This document shows positions 17,217-25,631 of a stretch of DNA of 64,000 nucleotides, piece after piece. The translations under genes and the position numbers were made by a program. The notes under the pieces were generated by a model. That model saw nothing but the letters and a program-made list of their open reading frames with translations. It was not told the DNA's origin and did not search any database. This stretch comes from Secundilactobacillus angelensis (GTDB lineage: Bacteria; Bacillota; Bacilli; Lactobacillales; Lactobacillaceae). Position 1 is the stretch's first letter. Each line of letters starts with the position of its first letter. Where the stretch lies: NCBI RefSeq assembly GCF_012641075.1, contig NZ_JAAXLJ010000012.1, forward strand, positions 1-64,000. The letters are read 5' to 3'.

Positions 17217-17245
17217 TTGATATTTTAGTGTGAAATTAGTAACAT
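17217..17245 (+). promoter_or_regulatory. Candidate promoter of the structured leader
   Basis: TTGATA at 17217-17222, a 17-base spacer, and TAACAT at 17240-17245 (4 of 6 consensus positions). Transcription would begin near 17252, just before the outer stem of the following leader. Confidence 0.45.
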
Positions 17246-17251
17246 AATAGG

Positions 17252-17390
17252 TGTAAGTCAGCAGTAGGCATATCATCTGGGGGATCGGTTAACACGTGTC
17301 TAATATTTTTCTGTCGGGGCGATGTACGCGCATCTGCAGATGATACTGGCACTCAATGTATTTAATTGTTGGTCTCTCAGATACTGCTGA
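17252..17390 (+). promoter_or_regulatory. Structured 5' leader, riboswitch-like, class unknown
   Basis: Two nested perfect 9-base complementarities can be read: TCAGCAGTA (17258-17266) with TACTGCTGA (17382-17390), and TATCATCTG (17271-17279) with CAGATGATA (17337-17345). A GATG/CATC hairpin lies inside (about 17321-17334). The outer stem ends one base before the AGGAG of the next gene, so folding would expose or hide the ribosome binding site. I see none of the sequence cores of the common riboswitch classes or a T-box. No regulatory ligand can be named. Confidence 0.5.
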
Positions 17391-17404
17391 TAGGAGATGT
17401 TTTT

Positions 17405-17797
17405 ATGATTGCATATACGTTGAAGATTCGAAACAAGGTGACAACCAGGGATATCGTGGTCACATATCGGGCGACCATTGATGGTGAGCAGAAGGATTTA
17501 ACGACTGGTTCGATGAAGTTCAACTTAGAAACGGCCAACGTTAATTACCTAACTAACAGTCAGTTTGTGTTAGGCATTGTGGAAACCGTCATTTTACGGT
17601 TGAATGAGGAATGTAAATTAGACCGTATCGAAGTCGATCAATCTGCTAACCGACTTCAATTACAAGTGCCAAAATTAACCGAATTCAGATCGTACATTCA
17701 GTCTCACCAGCTGCTTAGTCATGTGGCGCAATCATGCGTGGCTAACGGTCATCAAGCAATCAACGTTTCAATCTCTACTCCATTTAAACTCGGATAA
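17405..17797 (+). CDS. Conserved-type hypothetical protein, soluble
   Basis: Protein of 130 residues that I do not recognise. It has no signal peptide or membrane segment. The N-terminal half reads like a beta-rich fold (alternating hydrophobic residues in YTLKIRN, DIVVTYRATID and NVNYLTNSQFVLGIVE), followed by a mixed second half ending in NVSISTPFKLG. ATG 17405 is preceded by AGGAGATG with normal spacing. The gene is monocistronic: an unusual structured leader stands before it and a terminator follows. The leader suggests post-transcriptional control, but its function is unknown. Confidence 0.65.
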   Translation: MIAYTLKIRNKVTTRDIVVTYRATIDGEQKDLTTGSMKFNLETANVNYLTNSQFVLGIVETVILRLNEECKLDRIEVDQSANRLQLQVPKLTEFRSYIQSHQLLSHVAQSCVANGHQAINVSISTPFKLG

Positions 17798-17804
17798 TCA
17801 AGTC

Positions 17805-17832
17805 AAGCTCACTTTGGTGGGCTTTTTTTATT
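17805..17832 (+). terminator. Terminator after the 130-residue protein gene
   Basis: Stem AAGCTCAC / GTGGGCTT with loop TTTG (about 17806-17824), followed by a T-rich tail. Confidence 0.8.
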
Positions 17833-18219
17833 GGTATTTTCCGTTACCAATTGGAACAACTAAAGACTGTCGTTATTCTTGAATCGTGAATGAAGGCAAG
17901 GATGAATAAATCAATTTACAATATTTGTTTGTGAAATAATGAGAGCAATTTGAAACGTTATTTTACAAACAATTGGGCATAAGTGCGTGTTATCAGCTGA
18001 TAAATAAAATTTAAGTTATCGCTAGATTAGTGAAAAAGTCTACTTATTTACGATATTTTGTTTTCTTAATGGGTAGTTTCGAGTTATAATTTTCTTTAAT
18101 AAGGCACTTTATACAATTTCTAATTTATTTTAAGCCTACTTAATTTGGGGAGGGAAAACTTAATAGCACAGTACTAGTTTTTGCAATTAACATATTATTT
18201 TCATTATGGAGGAATTATC
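17833..18219 (+). promoter_or_regulatory. AT-rich control region before the heme-uptake locus
   Basis: No gene is visible in this stretch of nearly 390 bases. It holds a dyad with 17-base arms (17925-17941 and 17956-17972, 15 of 17 matching, 14-base spacer), a perfect 14-base palindrome TTATCAGCTGATAA at 17990-18003, and a TATAAT at 18084-18089 with a weak TTTCTT 17 bases upstream. The NEAT gene's GGAGGA lies just before ATG 18220. An iron- or heme-responsive regulator is plausible, but no standard Fur box was recognised. Confidence 0.5.
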
Positions 18220-19530
18220 ATGAAGACAAAGTGGTTTAAGGGATTAATCAGGGGCGTATTCTTAGTTATTTTTACACTGTTGAGTGTAAGCGCTTTTGGT
18301 GGAAGTAGTGTTCAAGCATCCACGTATAAAGATGGCTCATATTCAGTTCCAGTGAAAGCTTTGAAGACTGGTACAACGGATCCATCAGTTTCTCAGCAAT
18401 TCTTTGCGCCAGATGCTACTGCGGTGGTAAAGGATGATACTGCTACTGTCACCATGAAGTTACAAGGTGCAGGAGCCAGTTTCTTAACCGATGCTACTGT
18501 TAATGGGCAATCAGCATTGAACTCCGATAAAACAGCTTTGACCTTTACCGTTCCAGTTGGTAAAGATTCAACTACGGCATCGTTTGATATTGCCGTTGGT
18601 GCAGGGATGCATGAAGCATGTGACTTTGCCTTTGACTGGTCGAGTGTGGCCAAAGCAGATGATGCTTCGTCTGTAGATACCTCGTCGTCTTCAATAGATA
18701 GTGGTTCCTCCAGCGATACATCAAAGGGTTCTACAAATACTTCGACCAGCACATCAACAAGTACTACCTCATCCAATTCTTCAAGTAGTGTTTCCCAAGG
18801 CAATGGCAGCTTTGTTTACGGTCCTAGTGTAAATGTAAATGGCTCAAATAACACAATTACAATCAATAACGGCCTAGGGAGTACTACTGGAACCGTTGAT
18901 CCTAACACCAACAAGTTGAATTACTCTGTTCTACAGGCAGATGGGAAATCCATTTCTGAAGCCAACCAGTACTATACCCACGTTGCTGACGTTGCCAAGC
19001 AATCTGATGGCACGTACAAGATTACAATGCACGTTCAGTACGGTAAAAACTCTGGCATGACGGCAAAGGGCTTCGTTCCTCTGACAGTTAATGGTCAGAA
19101 GGTTGCGGATGTTACTTATGGTTCAGATGCCAACAATTACACTTGCAGCTTCACTTTTACGACACCAACCTTGGATGCCTTAACTAAGGCACCTGTAAAA
19201 GGTACCATCCACGTAACGGTAGGTTTAGTTAACATCAGCTCTGATTTTGATGTTTATTACAAATTCAGTGCTGCTTCAACGGGAACTGCCGGAAGTTCTA
19301 CAAGCACCACAAGCACTAATAATTCAAATGGTGGCATGACTGGTACTGCCGCTGGTGAAACTACTGGGACTGGCACCACGCCAACCACTAAAGCTGATGC
19401 TTCTGCTCAACAGTCATCTGCGAAGTTACCACAAACCAATGAAATGCAAAATATTACAGCTGCAGTTGCCGGACTAATCAGCTTGATTTTAGTTATTGCA
19501 ACAGTCATCGTAAGAAGAAAACAAGCTTAA
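18220..19530 (+). CDS. Cell-wall anchored protein with two NEAT-like (heme-binding) domains
   Basis: Surface protein of 436 residues. It has a signal peptide ending near VQAS (about 30), a first NEAT-like domain starting at YKDGSYSVPVKALK, a Ser/Thr linker, a second NEAT-like domain (about 235-370), a Gly/Thr/Ser-rich spacer, then LPQTNE, a hydrophobic segment and the tail RRKQA. LPQTNE fits the LPQTxE sortase signal of lactobacilli. NEAT domains bind heme or hemoproteins. The C-terminal Tyr that usually contacts heme iron is not obvious in either domain, so heme ligation may differ. It is the first gene of a locus with a second NEAT protein and a heme-type ABC transporter. ATG 18220 follows GGAGGA. 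Confidence 0.78.
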   Translation: MKTKWFKGLIRGVFLVIFTLLSVSAFGGSSVQASTYKDGSYSVPVKALKTGTTDPSVSQQFFAPDATAVVKDDTATVTMKLQGAGASFLTDATVNGQSALNSDKTALTFTVPVGKDSTTASFDIAVGAGMHEACDFAFDWSSVAKADDASSVDTSSSSIDSGSSSDTSKGSTNTSTSTSTSTTSSNSSSSVSQGNGSFVYGPSVNVNGSNNTITINNGLGSTTGTVDPNTNKLNYSVLQADGKSISEANQYYTHVADVAKQSDGTYKITMHVQYGKNSGMTAKGFVPLTVNGQKVADVTYGSDANNYTCSFTFTTPTLDALTKAPVKGTIHVTVGLVNISSDFDVYYKFSAASTGTAGSSTSTTSTNNSNGGMTGTAAGETTGTGTTPTTKADASAQQSSAKLPQTNEMQNITAAVAGLISLILVIATVIVRRKQA

Positions 19531-19542
19531 TTGATGTTAGTT

Positions 19543-19585
19543 AGAGGCCACTCACTTGTCATACACTGAGGTGGCCTCTCTGACT
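19543..19585 (+). terminator. Attenuating hairpin between the two NEAT genes
   Basis: AGAGGCCAC (19543-19551) pairs perfectly with GTGGCCTCT (19571-19579) across a 19-base loop, followed by CTGACTTTATT. The T run is poor, so partial read-through into the next gene is likely. Confidence 0.6.
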
Positions 19586-19631
19586 TTATTAGTGGGATAG
19601 TGTTTTAAATCATAGGAAGTAGGGGGAAATT

Positions 19632-20465
19632 ATGAAACAAATTAAATGGCTATTCGGTATATTGGCGCTAGCTACTCTAGGATTGGGGTTAACCGCGGGT
19701 AGCACTACAGCTCAAGCAAAATCAATTAATTATCAAGCATTAAAGTATCACACGAATCAAACTTCCATGGCTAGTGGTTACTTTGTTAAGCCAGCTAGTG
19801 TAAAGGTGTCGCACCACAAGTACGTCGTCACCATGCATATTCGCACCGCTAAGAAATTATCATCCTTTCCAGTCAAGGTGTTATCAGTAAATGGTGGGGC
19901 AGCCAAAAACGTGCGTCGCGTAAAGGACCATGCTGGCAACTCCAACCTTTATTATTCATTTACAACGACTAATTTAAAGAAAAAGATCAATGCTAAATTG
20001 GCAATTAATGTTCCAAAAGTGTATAAAGCTACTCATTTGATCTCATTCAAATTCAGTACTAACGGGTTACCAAGTTTAAAAGGTAATGCGGCTGCCACTG
20101 CCGCTACAGCAAAAGTGACTGGTGCCACTGCCACCAATTCTAAGAAGCAGTCAGCTGATAACTCGAAAGCGGGTAATCAGTCAACAAAGAACGGTGTTGA
20201 TCAGCTGAACCATCACAAAAAGGATGGTAAAAAGAGCAATACGAGTTCACAACCAGCTGCTAAAGGTTCATCGGCATCGTCCGCTTCCAGCCGAGCCGCT
20301 AGCGAAAGGGCTGCAAGTGAACCGTCCAGCACTAAAACTGCAGCTGCCGATAAAAAAGATCATAGTCATTCGTCATCGCGCCTACCAGTACTGATTGGTG
20401 GCGTGGTAGTGATTATTGCCGTGGTTCTTGGTGGTAGCCTGGTTGTCATGAAGAAAAAGGGATAG
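19632..20465 (+). CDS. Membrane-anchored single NEAT-domain protein
   Basis: Protein of 277 residues with a signal peptide ending near AQAKS (about 31), one NEAT-like domain (about 33-153, with the typical TSMASGYFVKPASVKV), a long Ala/Ser/Lys spacer and a C-terminal membrane helix ending MKKKG. No LPxTG is present (the sequence is SSSRLPVLIGG), so it seems held by the membrane helix, like IsdC-type relays near the transporter. The Tyr at the expected heme-iron position is retained in VPKVYKATH, with His in place of the second Tyr. It probably passes heme from the wall protein to the ABC transporter encoded directly downstream. Confidence 0.75.
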   Translation: MKQIKWLFGILALATLGLGLTAGSTTAQAKSINYQALKYHTNQTSMASGYFVKPASVKVSHHKYVVTMHIRTAKKLSSFPVKVLSVNGGAAKNVRRVKDHAGNSNLYYSFTTTNLKKKINAKLAINVPKVYKATHLISFKFSTNGLPSLKGNAAATAATAKVTGATATNSKKQSADNSKAGNQSTKNGVDQLNHHKKDGKKSNTSSQPAAKGSSASSASSRAASERAASEPSSTKTAAADKKDHSHSSSRLPVLIGGVVVIIAVVLGGSLVVMKKKG

Positions 20466-20477
20466 GGGGCGCCATCA

Positions 20478-21365
20478 TTGAAATCGCCAAGACGAACAGC
20501 TTTGATCGTCATTATTGTGTTATTGGTTGTTGGTATCGTTGGCGGCGTATTTGCTAACCATCAGTTGGCGAAAAAACGGCATCAACAACGGCTTGTTGCC
20601 ACCACGTATGCGGTGGTACAAATTGCTGACAAGTTAAAATTACCTCTGGTTGGTGTGCCAACTACCGCTAATAAGATGCCCGCAAGATATAAAAACGTCA
20701 CTAAAGTCGGCAATCCCATGAACCCCAGTGCCGAGAAGATTGCTTCACTCAAGCCAACAGCGGTCTACAGTGTGACCACTTTAAAAGATCAGTTTGGCAA
20801 ATCATTTAAACAGCAGCATATCAAACCTTACTTTTTAAACCTTCAGTCAGTCAGCGACTTGCAACAGACTGTCAATGAGATGGGCAAGCAGTACGACCGC
20901 AAAGCTGAGGCTAAGCTCGCTAATCAAGAAATTAATCAGGCCATTACTAAAGCCCAAAAAAGAGCTGGCAGCCACCAAAAGCCACGGGTACTTGTTCTCA
21001 TGGGGTTGCCCGGAGCTGGTTATATGATTGCAACAAATCATTCATACGTCGGCGATTTGGTCAGAATAGCTGGTGGCAAGAACGTTTTTACCTCAAAAGA
21101 TCAGGAGTACATTCAACCTAGCGACGAGGCTATTCAAAAGACGCATCCTCAGGTGATTTTGAGACTTGAGCATGCAATGCCAACGATGGTCACACAGCAA
21201 TTTAATAGTGAATTTAAGTCCCAATCATTCTGGCGGCAAACACCAGCAGTTCGGTCAAAACGGGTTTACGATTTACAGGAACCAGATTTTGATGCCACGG
21301 CTAATATGCACGCGGCTAAGGCGCTTGGTGAAGTATCAAAATGGTTGTATCCAGGGAGTAAATAA
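20478..21365 (+). CDS. Heme/iron ABC transporter binding protein (IsdE-like), membrane-anchored
   Basis: Class III periplasmic-binding fold protein of 295 residues. It starts with an N-terminal hydrophobic helix (8-27), but has no lipobox cysteine; the protein contains no Cys at all, so it is probably anchored by that uncleaved helix. The VGNPMNPSAEKI segment (Met81) matches the heme-ligand Met region of IsdE, and His278 in ANMHAAKAL is a candidate second ligand. It starts at TTG 20478, twelve bases after the preceding stop, behind a G-rich site. Permease and ATPase genes follow at once. Siderophore binding is the alternative, but the NEAT neighbours favour heme. Confidence 0.78.
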   Translation: MKSPRRTALIVIIVLLVVGIVGGVFANHQLAKKRHQQRLVATTYAVVQIADKLKLPLVGVPTTANKMPARYKNVTKVGNPMNPSAEKIASLKPTAVYSVTTLKDQFGKSFKQQHIKPYFLNLQSVSDLQQTVNEMGKQYDRKAEAKLANQEINQAITKAQKRAGSHQKPRVLVLMGLPGAGYMIATNHSYVGDLVRIAGGKNVFTSKDQEYIQPSDEAIQKTHPQVILRLEHAMPTMVTQQFNSEFKSQSFWRQTPAVRSKRVYDLQEPDFDATANMHAAKALGEVSKWLYPGSK

Positions 21366-21366
21366 C

Positions 21367-22329
21367 ATGATGAAGGAACGCATGGCCTACCTCATTATCT
21401 GTATGGCATTGATCTTAACGGCGATGCTTGCCTTGATGTTAGGCACTCAATTTTATTCGTTATCACAGTTATGGCAAGCATTGACTGGAAGCCAATCGGC
21501 AATCCTTTCGACTGTGTTAAATTTTCGTTTACCGCGAATCATTGCTGCAATGATAGCTGGTGGTATGCTGGCATCGGCCGGAGCCGTCAGCCAATCAGTT
21601 TTTCGCAACCGGTTAGCCGATCCGACTATTTTAGGGGTGACCAGTGCTGGTGAACTTTTCATGTTGGTCGGGAGTTTGATTTTGCCAGCTTTTGCGTTAC
21701 AAAAACAGTTGCTGGCGCTGATTGGTGGCTTGGTTGCATTTGCCTTATTAGCCAATCGTAAAACGTTGCGCCAACCTTATCAGCTGATTATCGTTGGGGT
21801 AGCGTTAAATCTCACCTTTATGGCACTGACACAGTTATTTACGAAAGGAATCAACGTCAGTAGCGCGCTAGGTTTTAACGGCATTACTTGGTCATCGGTC
21901 TACAGTTTGTTAATCACCGGCTTTATTGGATTGGTGGCGGTGCTATTGATGGCGCCTTGGGCCAATGACTTGAAGTTGCCTGATGAACAGCTATCCTCAG
22001 TTGGCCTTCCCGTAAGTGCTATGCGGTTGGGTTTGCTGGCGCTGGTTGTTTATTTATCGGCGGATGTGACTGCCGCAGTGGGCACGATTCCATTCATCGG
22101 GATCATTATTCCTAACATTGCGAGATATTTTGTTGGGCATGATTATCAAACTATATTGCCATTTTCCATGTTAAGTGGCGCCTGGCTGCTATTGTTAGTC
22201 GATACCATTGGCCGGATTGCCGTGTTACCCAGTGAAATTTCAGCGGCTACGATTATGGCTGTTATTGGCGGTCCGTTCCTTATTATTTTGATCCAAAGAG
22301 GGGGATTCCATGGAATTAAAGCACGTTAA
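21367..22329 (+). CDS. FecCD-family ABC permease, heme/iron uptake
   Basis: Membrane permease of 320 residues with about nine to ten helices. Family segments are visible: LRFRLPRIIAAMIAGGMLASAG-like sequence near residue 50 (RLPRIIAAMIAGG), ADPTILGVTSAGE, and the ATPase-contact region TAAVGTIPFIGIIIPNIAR. The start ATG 21367 follows GGGAG and lies one base after the binding-protein stop. The frame is open far upstream to 21166, inside the binding-protein gene, but that part has no signal. It overlaps the ATPase gene by 20 bases. It forms the heme importer with the flanking genes. Confidence 0.88.
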   Translation: MMKERMAYLIICMALILTAMLALMLGTQFYSLSQLWQALTGSQSAILSTVLNFRLPRIIAAMIAGGMLASAGAVSQSVFRNRLADPTILGVTSAGELFMLVGSLILPAFALQKQLLALIGGLVAFALLANRKTLRQPYQLIIVGVALNLTFMALTQLFTKGINVSSALGFNGITWSSVYSLLITGFIGLVAVLLMAPWANDLKLPDEQLSSVGLPVSAMRLGLLALVVYLSADVTAAVGTIPFIGIIIPNIARYFVGHDYQTILPFSMLSGAWLLLLVDTIGRIAVLPSEISAATIMAVIGGPFLIILIQRGGFHGIKAR

Positions 22330-23071
22330 TTATGGTTACCCGGGATCAGAAAATTTAATTACCGACTTCACCGCCACCGTACCAACAGGCAAAATACTCT
22401 CAATTATTGGTCAAAATGGCGCTGGCAAATCGACTTTATTAAAATTACTCATGGGCGCTATTTCACCTTCATCAGGTAGTGTTGAGATGGATGGACACGC
22501 TATTTCGACGTTATCTAGTCGTCAGCGTGCGGCTAAAATTGCACTGGTGACTCAGCAGCACCAGGTTTACGATGAAATGACTGTAAAAGAAGTTGTTAAA
22601 ACTGGACGGCTCCCCTTTCACTCATTACTAACAACGATATCAGATGAAGAGGTACGTCCGTTCTTAGAAACCGTCAATCTAGCGGATGCTAAGGACCGGT
22701 TGCTCACGTCTTTATCGGGTGGCCAGCAACAACGAGTTTGGCTTGCCACAGCATTAGCGCAAGAGCCACAATACTTATTTCTTGACGAACCTACCACTTA
22801 TTTGGATATTCGCTATCAGCATGACTTGATGACGTTGATTCAACAACTGAATACTGAAAGACATATAACCATCGTGATGGTTTTGCATGATATAAATCAG
22901 GCATTGAAAATCAGTGATGAGGTTTGGCTGATTAAAGCTGGTCAGTTGATTCAAGCAGGGTTAGCGGAAACCGTTTTGAATGAACAACTGCTGAGCAATG
23001 CTTTTGAATTGCCCATCAAAATCGTGAATATTGAAAAGTATGGTCCATATGTGATTCAATTGACTTCCTAA
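22310..23071 (+). CDS. ABC transporter ATPase (FecE-like), heme/iron uptake
   Basis: ATPase of 253 residues. The Walker A GQNGAGKST, the Q-loop TQQHQVYDEM, the signature LSGGQQQRVW and the Walker B YLFLDEPTTYLD followed by the H-loop His of VLHD are intact. It powers the permease encoded just upstream. ATG 22310 follows AGAGGGGG. It is the last gene of the heme locus, ended by a strong terminator. Confidence 0.9.
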   Translation: MELKHVNYGYPGSENLITDFTATVPTGKILSIIGQNGAGKSTLLKLLMGAISPSSGSVEMDGHAISTLSSRQRAAKIALVTQQHQVYDEMTVKEVVKTGRLPFHSLLTTISDEEVRPFLETVNLADAKDRLLTSLSGGQQQRVWLATALAQEPQYLFLDEPTTYLDIRYQHDLMTLIQQLNTERHITIVMVLHDINQALKISDEVWLIKAGQLIQAGLAETVLNEQLLSNAFELPIKIVNIEKYGPYVIQLTS

Positions 23072-23095
23072 AAAGCGGTGCAAACCGCTTTTTTA
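23070..23095 (+). terminator. Terminator of the heme-uptake operon
   Basis: AAAAAGCGGT / ACCGCTTTTTT with loop GCAA, directly after the ATPase stop codon. Confidence 0.9.
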
Positions 23096-23207
23096 ATGAC
23101 ATCCACGGAACACTTCCTGGCAAATGAGTGAGATAGTCTCTAAGTAAAGTTAGTTGACTTCAACGGGTAAAGCGGACATACTACGCGCATTAATTGGGGG
23201 TGATGAA

Positions 23208-24161
23208 ATGATTGCAATATTGATTGGATTGGTAATTGGAATTGGCTTACCAATGCAAACCAGTATTAATTCACGCTTAAGGTCAGCACTTGGATCACCA
23301 TTTTTGGCCTCGTTAGTTTCGTTTGGAATTGGCACTATTTTTTTGGCTGTGATGACCTTAATCGATCACCGCTCATTGCTGGTCAGTGGTTCATTCATCG
23401 GCCAGCAGCCATTTTGGTTGTGGCTGGGCGGACTATTAGGTGTCATCTACTTGACCGGCAATATCATTCTATTTCCTAAGTTAGGTAGCGTTCAAACTGT
23501 TATCTTTCCTGTATTAGGGCAGATTTTGGCAGGACTATTGATTGATGATTTCGGTCTATTTTATTCCCCAATCAGCCAGTTAACGGTTGTCCGCGGCCTG
23601 GGTGCGCTCTTAGTACTTGCTGGGGTGACAGTTACCGTGGCTGGTAATAGTTGGGTAGAACGCATTACCGGTCAAGCGGGGTTAGAAACGGTAGAAGATG
23701 AAGAGCCCAAGGCAAGTCACCTGATGCTCTGGCGCTTGTTTGGTGTTTTGGCAGGGATGCTGAGTGCGACACAGACTGCTGTGAACGGGCATCTTGGTGA
23801 AGTGCTAGGATCAAAGATTCAGGCCGCTTACGTGTCATTTTTGGTGGGTACTTTGTCTTTGATCGTTATTGTTTTGGTATTACGCCCGTCGCTGAGTTTT
23901 CAACATGGTAACGGCAAGACGCCGTGGTGGATGTGGATCGGTGGTTTGCTAGGCGCACTATTTGTTTTAGGTAACGTGTACCTGGTACCAATTATCGGAA
24001 CCGGTTTTGCAGTTATCATTGTGCTGATTGGCCTTATGATTGGTAGTTTACTCATTGACCAGTTCGGCTGGCTGTCTTCGGAGAAAAATCCAGTCACATT
24101 ACTACAACTAGGCGGATTATTGATCATGGTTGTTGGGGTTATGATTATTCGATTACTATAG
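23208..24161 (+). CDS. DMT-type transporter of the YdcZ (DUF606) family, tandem duplicated
   Basis: Membrane protein of 317 residues with about ten helices built from two similar halves. IGLPMQTSINSRLRSALGSP in the first corresponds to ATQTAVNGHLGEVLGSKI in the second, and the helix pair around LGGLLGVIYLTGNI corresponds to IGGLLGALFVLGNV. Single-domain relatives of about 150 residues work as dimers, so this is the fused form. The substrate is unknown. ATG 23208 is chosen because GGGGGTGAT precedes it; the frame opens at 23154 without a site. It is monocistronic. Confidence 0.8.
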   Translation: MIAILIGLVIGIGLPMQTSINSRLRSALGSPFLASLVSFGIGTIFLAVMTLIDHRSLLVSGSFIGQQPFWLWLGGLLGVIYLTGNIILFPKLGSVQTVIFPVLGQILAGLLIDDFGLFYSPISQLTVVRGLGALLVLAGVTVTVAGNSWVERITGQAGLETVEDEEPKASHLMLWRLFGVLAGMLSATQTAVNGHLGEVLGSKIQAAYVSFLVGTLSLIVIVLVLRPSLSFQHGNGKTPWWMWIGGLLGALFVLGNVYLVPIIGTGFAVIIVLIGLMIGSLLIDQFGWLSSEKNPVTLLQLGGLLIMVVGVMIIRLL

Positions 24162-24165
24162 AAAA

Positions 24166-24201
24166 ACTACCTGGAAAAATCATTTTCCAGGTCGTTTTTG
24201 A
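24166..24201. terminator. Bidirectional terminator
   Basis: ACCTGGAAAA / TTTTCCAGGT hairpin (24169-24192) with a short loop. T5 follows on the plus strand and the minus strand also carries a T run (plus 24162-24166). It separates two convergent transporter genes. Confidence 0.8.
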
Positions 24202-24203
24202 TT

Positions 24204-25631
24204 TTATTGTTCTGAGTGATATCGATTACGTACCACGCTGTGCCGATACCCATACGTGAAGTAGAAGAACAGCCCAATAGCTAGCCAAATGAAGAAGGCA
24301 ATCCAAGTGAAGGCCTTTAGTTCCAGCATTAAAGTCACACACAGGATGAATGACACAATGGGTAGAATGGGATAGAAAGGTACCCGGAAGGCTGAATCTA
24401 ATTCGTTAAATTCAGGGTTCCGACGTAGAAAGACGATCCCAATGGAAACCATTGCAAAAGCAAAGAGCGTTCCGATATTAACCAATTGCGTAATCTTATC
24501 GATGGGAATCACGCATGCAAAGAAACTGCCAAGAATTCCGAATAACCATGTATTAGTCACCGGGACGTGGGTTTTAGGACTCAGCCGGCTAAAGGCTCGT
24601 GGTAACAAGCCATCCCGACTAATTGCGAATACTAGACGAGTGCCACCGTATAAGAACACCATGAGTACGGTGGTCATTCCAATCACTGCCCCAAGGGACA
24701 CGATACCAGATACCCAATTTTGATGGATAAAGTGGAGGGCGTACGCCACGGGATCAGCAACTTCCAGGTGAGTGTATTTAACCATACCCACCAACACGAG
24801 TGAAAGGGCGATGTAAAGAATTGTTGCGATGAGTAGTGAGCCAATAATGCCCAGTGGCACGTTTTTCTGTGGATTTTTCACTTCTTCGGCTGCAGTGGAC
24901 ACGGCATCAAACCCAATATAGGCGTAAAACGCAACGGCTGCCCCGGAAACAATTCCTTTCATACCGAATGGCAAGAAGGGATGGTAATTTTCTGGTCGAA
25001 TATAGAAAACACCCACCACGATGAACAGGATGATCACGATAATCTTCAAGATGACCATGATGGCATTAATCTGAGCGGATTCACGAACACCGCCAATCAG
25101 TAGGAATGAAAGTAGCATAATGATGATGAAGGCGGGTAAATCGAAAATGGCATGCGGCATCCCTGCTGTTCCATAAGCTGCTCGGAGTGCCTCTGGCAAG
25201 TACCAGTTGAAACCAGCTAAGATATTTTGAAAATAGGATGACCAACTTGCTGCAACCGCTGAAACGGAGAATAAGTATTCGGAAACAAGCGCCCAGCCTA
25301 AGATCCAGGCAATGAATTCTCCAAAAACAGCATATATGTATGTATACGCGCTACCAGCTAGTGGAATGGTCGATGAAAATTCGGAGTAGCATAACGCCGC
25401 TAGTGAACAAACAATGGCCGCTACAACGAACGATAGGAAGGCACCGGGACCGGCGTACTTGGCCGCAATAATCCCAGGCGTAATGAAAATCCCGGCACCA
25501 ACGATTGCACCAACTCCCATGGTGATTAAACTAAAAGCAGTTAGCGACTTCTCCAAACCGGTTTTCTTATAAAGATCGGTTTTGATGTCCTTGCGTAAAA
25601 AAAGCGTGGAAGTCTTATTCTTCTGACTCAT
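24204..25631 (-). CDS. APC-family amino acid permease, cationic amino acid transporter type
   Basis: Membrane protein of 475 residues with about 12-13 helices. GVGAIVGAGIFITPG in helix 1 is the substrate-backbone binding motif of the APC superfamily, and EFSSTIPLAGSAYTYIYAVFG and FYAYIGFDAVSTAAEEVKNP are typical of the CAT/YfnA group. The substrate could be arginine or another amino acid; the nearby argS and argR on the other strand are suggestive only. ATG 25631 follows AAAGGAG. A perfect inverted repeat TATAATA-TCC-TATTATA lies about 45 bases upstream, in the likely promoter. Confidence 0.85.
   Translation of the reverse strand: MSQKNKTSTLFLRKDIKTDLYKKTGLEKSLTAFSLITMGVGAIVGAGIFITPGIIAAKYAGPGAFLSFVVAAIVCSLAALCYSEFSSTIPLAGSAYTYIYAVFGEFIAWILGWALVSEYLFSVSAVAASWSSYFQNILAGFNWYLPEALRAAYGTAGMPHAIFDLPAFIIIMLLSFLLIGGVRESAQINAIMVILKIIVIILFIVVGVFYIRPENYHPFLPFGMKGIVSGAAVAFYAYIGFDAVSTAAEEVKNPQKNVPLGIIGSLLIATILYIALSLVLVGMVKYTHLEVADPVAYALHFIHQNWVSGIVSLGAVIGMTTVLMVFLYGGTRLVFAISRDGLLPRAFSRLSPKTHVPVTNTWLFGILGSFFACVIPIDKITQLVNIGTLFAFAMVSIGIVFLRRNPEFNELDSAFRVPFYPILPIVSFILCVTLMLELKAFTWIAFFIWLAIGLFFYFTYGYRHSVVRNRYHSEQ

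Noticed and set aside
18393-18803. 136-residue open frame on the minus strand inside the first NEAT gene
   Set aside because: Its Val/Glu/Asp-rich composition mirrors the Ser/Thr-rich codons of the NEAT gene; it has no ribosome binding site and lies wholly inside a supported gene.
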